14,403 nucleotides of DNA from an uncultured Anaerotruncus sp. (GTDB lineage: Bacteria > Bacillota > Clostridia > Oscillospirales > Ruminococcaceae), in assembly GCF_902490045.1 (NCBI RefSeq), contig NZ_CABUCJ010000061.1, positions 1 to 14,403 on the forward strand, given 5' to 3'. Positions 13,860 through 14,403 of this stretch are shown one piece after another (position 1 is the stretch's first letter; every line of letters starts with the position of its first letter). The translations under genes and the position numbers were made by a program. Below the pieces are notes generated by a model, which saw nothing but the letters and a program-made list of their open reading frames with translations, had not been told where the DNA came from and searched no databases.

Positions 13860-13997
13860 GGCGCGCCGCTGAATTTCCCGCCGCGCGGTGCCGGTCCGCC
13901 TTACAATCCACGGGGATTGCGGGCGGCGGCGCCTCCCTGCGGCAAAAAATTCCCGGCGCGACCGGATATGAGATAATAAAAACAGGAGGACGGCCTC
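13860..13997 (+). promoter_or_regulatory. intergenic region between purH and purD
   Basis: The 138-bp gap is the longest within the operon. It holds a two-part hairpin (CCGCC...GGCGG enclosing CAATCC-ACGG-GGATTG, about 13897-13926) with no T-tail, so it is not an intrinsic terminator. GATAAT (13972-13977), with a weak TTCCCG 16 bp upstream, could be an internal promoter. However, it would start transcription within the purD ribosome binding site AGGAGG (13984-13989), so I give it little weight. Confidence 0.35.
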
Positions 13998-14403
13998 ATG
14001 AAGATTTTGGTAGTCGGCGGAGGTGGGCGCGAACACGCGATTATCCGCAAGCTCCGCGAGAACCCCAGGGCGGAAACCATCTACTGCGCGCCCGGAAACG
14101 GCGGCATCGCCGCCGACGCGGAGTGCGTCCCCATCAAGGCGACCGACCTCGACGGGATGGTCGCGTTCGCAAAGGAGCACGCGGTCGATTTGGCGGTCGT
14201 CGCGCCCGACGACCCGCTCGCGCTCGGTATGGTCGACGCGATGAACGCCGCGGGAATCCGCACCTTCGGCCCCAACAGGGCCGCCGCCCGCATCGAGGGC
14301 AGCAAGGTGTTCGCCAAAAACCTCATGCAGAAATACGGCATCCCGACCGCCGCCTACCGCACCTTCGACAGCGCGGCCGAGGCCGCCGCCTACATCGAGG
14401 AGC
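13998..14403 (+). CDS. purD: GAR synthetase PurD (5' part, partial)
   Basis: The first 135 codons of phosphoribosylamine-glycine ligase, cut off by the window end. The N-terminal domain starts MKILVVGGGGREHAI, followed by APGNGGIA, DLAVVAPDDPLALGMVD and FGPNRAAARIEGSKVFAKNLMQKYGIP, the usual entry into the ATP-grasp domain. The common VGPExPL motif reads VAPDDPL here, a variant I associate with clostridial PurD. The start has a perfect AGGAGG at an 8-nt spacing. Confidence 0.95.
   Translation, partial: MKILVVGGGGREHAIIRKLRENPRAETIYCAPGNGGIAADAECVPIKATDLDGMVAFAKEHAVDLAVVAPDDPLALGMVDAMNAAGIRTFGPNRAAARIEGSKVFAKNLMQKYGIPTAAYRTFDSAAEAAAYIEE

Noticed and set aside
1..14403. CRISPR array, insertion sequence, tRNA/rRNA gene or prophage
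   Set aside because: No spaced direct repeats, transposase motifs, terminal inverted repeats or structural RNA sequences were seen. The window is ordinary metabolic chromosome.

Overview
This 14.4 kb window is GC-rich bacterial chromosome and looks like a Gram-positive anaerobe of the class Clostridia. The signs are AGGAGG-type ribosome binding sites, GC-rich intrinsic terminators with T-tails, a PurF with a short clostridial-style propeptide, a MutY with a Cys-x7-Cys iron-sulfur spacing, and a stand-alone AICAR transformylase. A GC-rich Oscillospiraceae/Ruminococcaceae-like genome is my best guess, but it is inference from style and not from a database comparison. All supported genes are on the + strand; the very long minus-strand open frames are GC-driven shadows.

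Layout. (1) 1-231: the 3' end of an unrecognised gene and its terminator. (2) 235-3583: a promoter and a tightly coupled three-gene unit (YtcJ-like amidohydrolase, Nudix hydrolase, mutY) with ATGA overlaps, closed by a terminator. (3) 3609-5283: a strong extended -10 promoter, an unusually long and structured leader of about 227 nt, an AT-rich palindrome, a Si-type citrate synthase gene and a strong terminator. (4) 5403-7160: a single half-size ABC exporter. (5) 7337-14403: a purine biosynthesis operon, purE-purC-purF-purM-purN-purO-like-purH(AICARFT only)-purD, which runs off the window.

The pur operon covers these steps of IMP synthesis: PRPP to phosphoribosylamine (PurF), GAR (PurD), FGAR (PurN), AIR (PurM), CAIR (PurE), SAICAR (PurC), FAICAR (AICARFT) and IMP (PurO-like). 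PurL/PurS/PurQ, PurB and PurK are not in the window. The usual bifunctional PurH is absent. Its two activities are carried by an archaeal-type PurO-family protein and a stand-alone AICAR formyltransferase encoded side by side.

The most interesting element is the purE leader. A good promoter is followed by a 36-codon open frame with an excellent Shine-Dalgarno sequence. Its stop codon lies two bases before a 10-bp intrinsic terminator that sits just upstream of purE. This looks like a transcription attenuator, and I could not match it to a purine, PRPP or ZTP riboswitch by eye. The second candidate is the structured leader of the citrate synthase gene, which I could not assign to a known RNA family.
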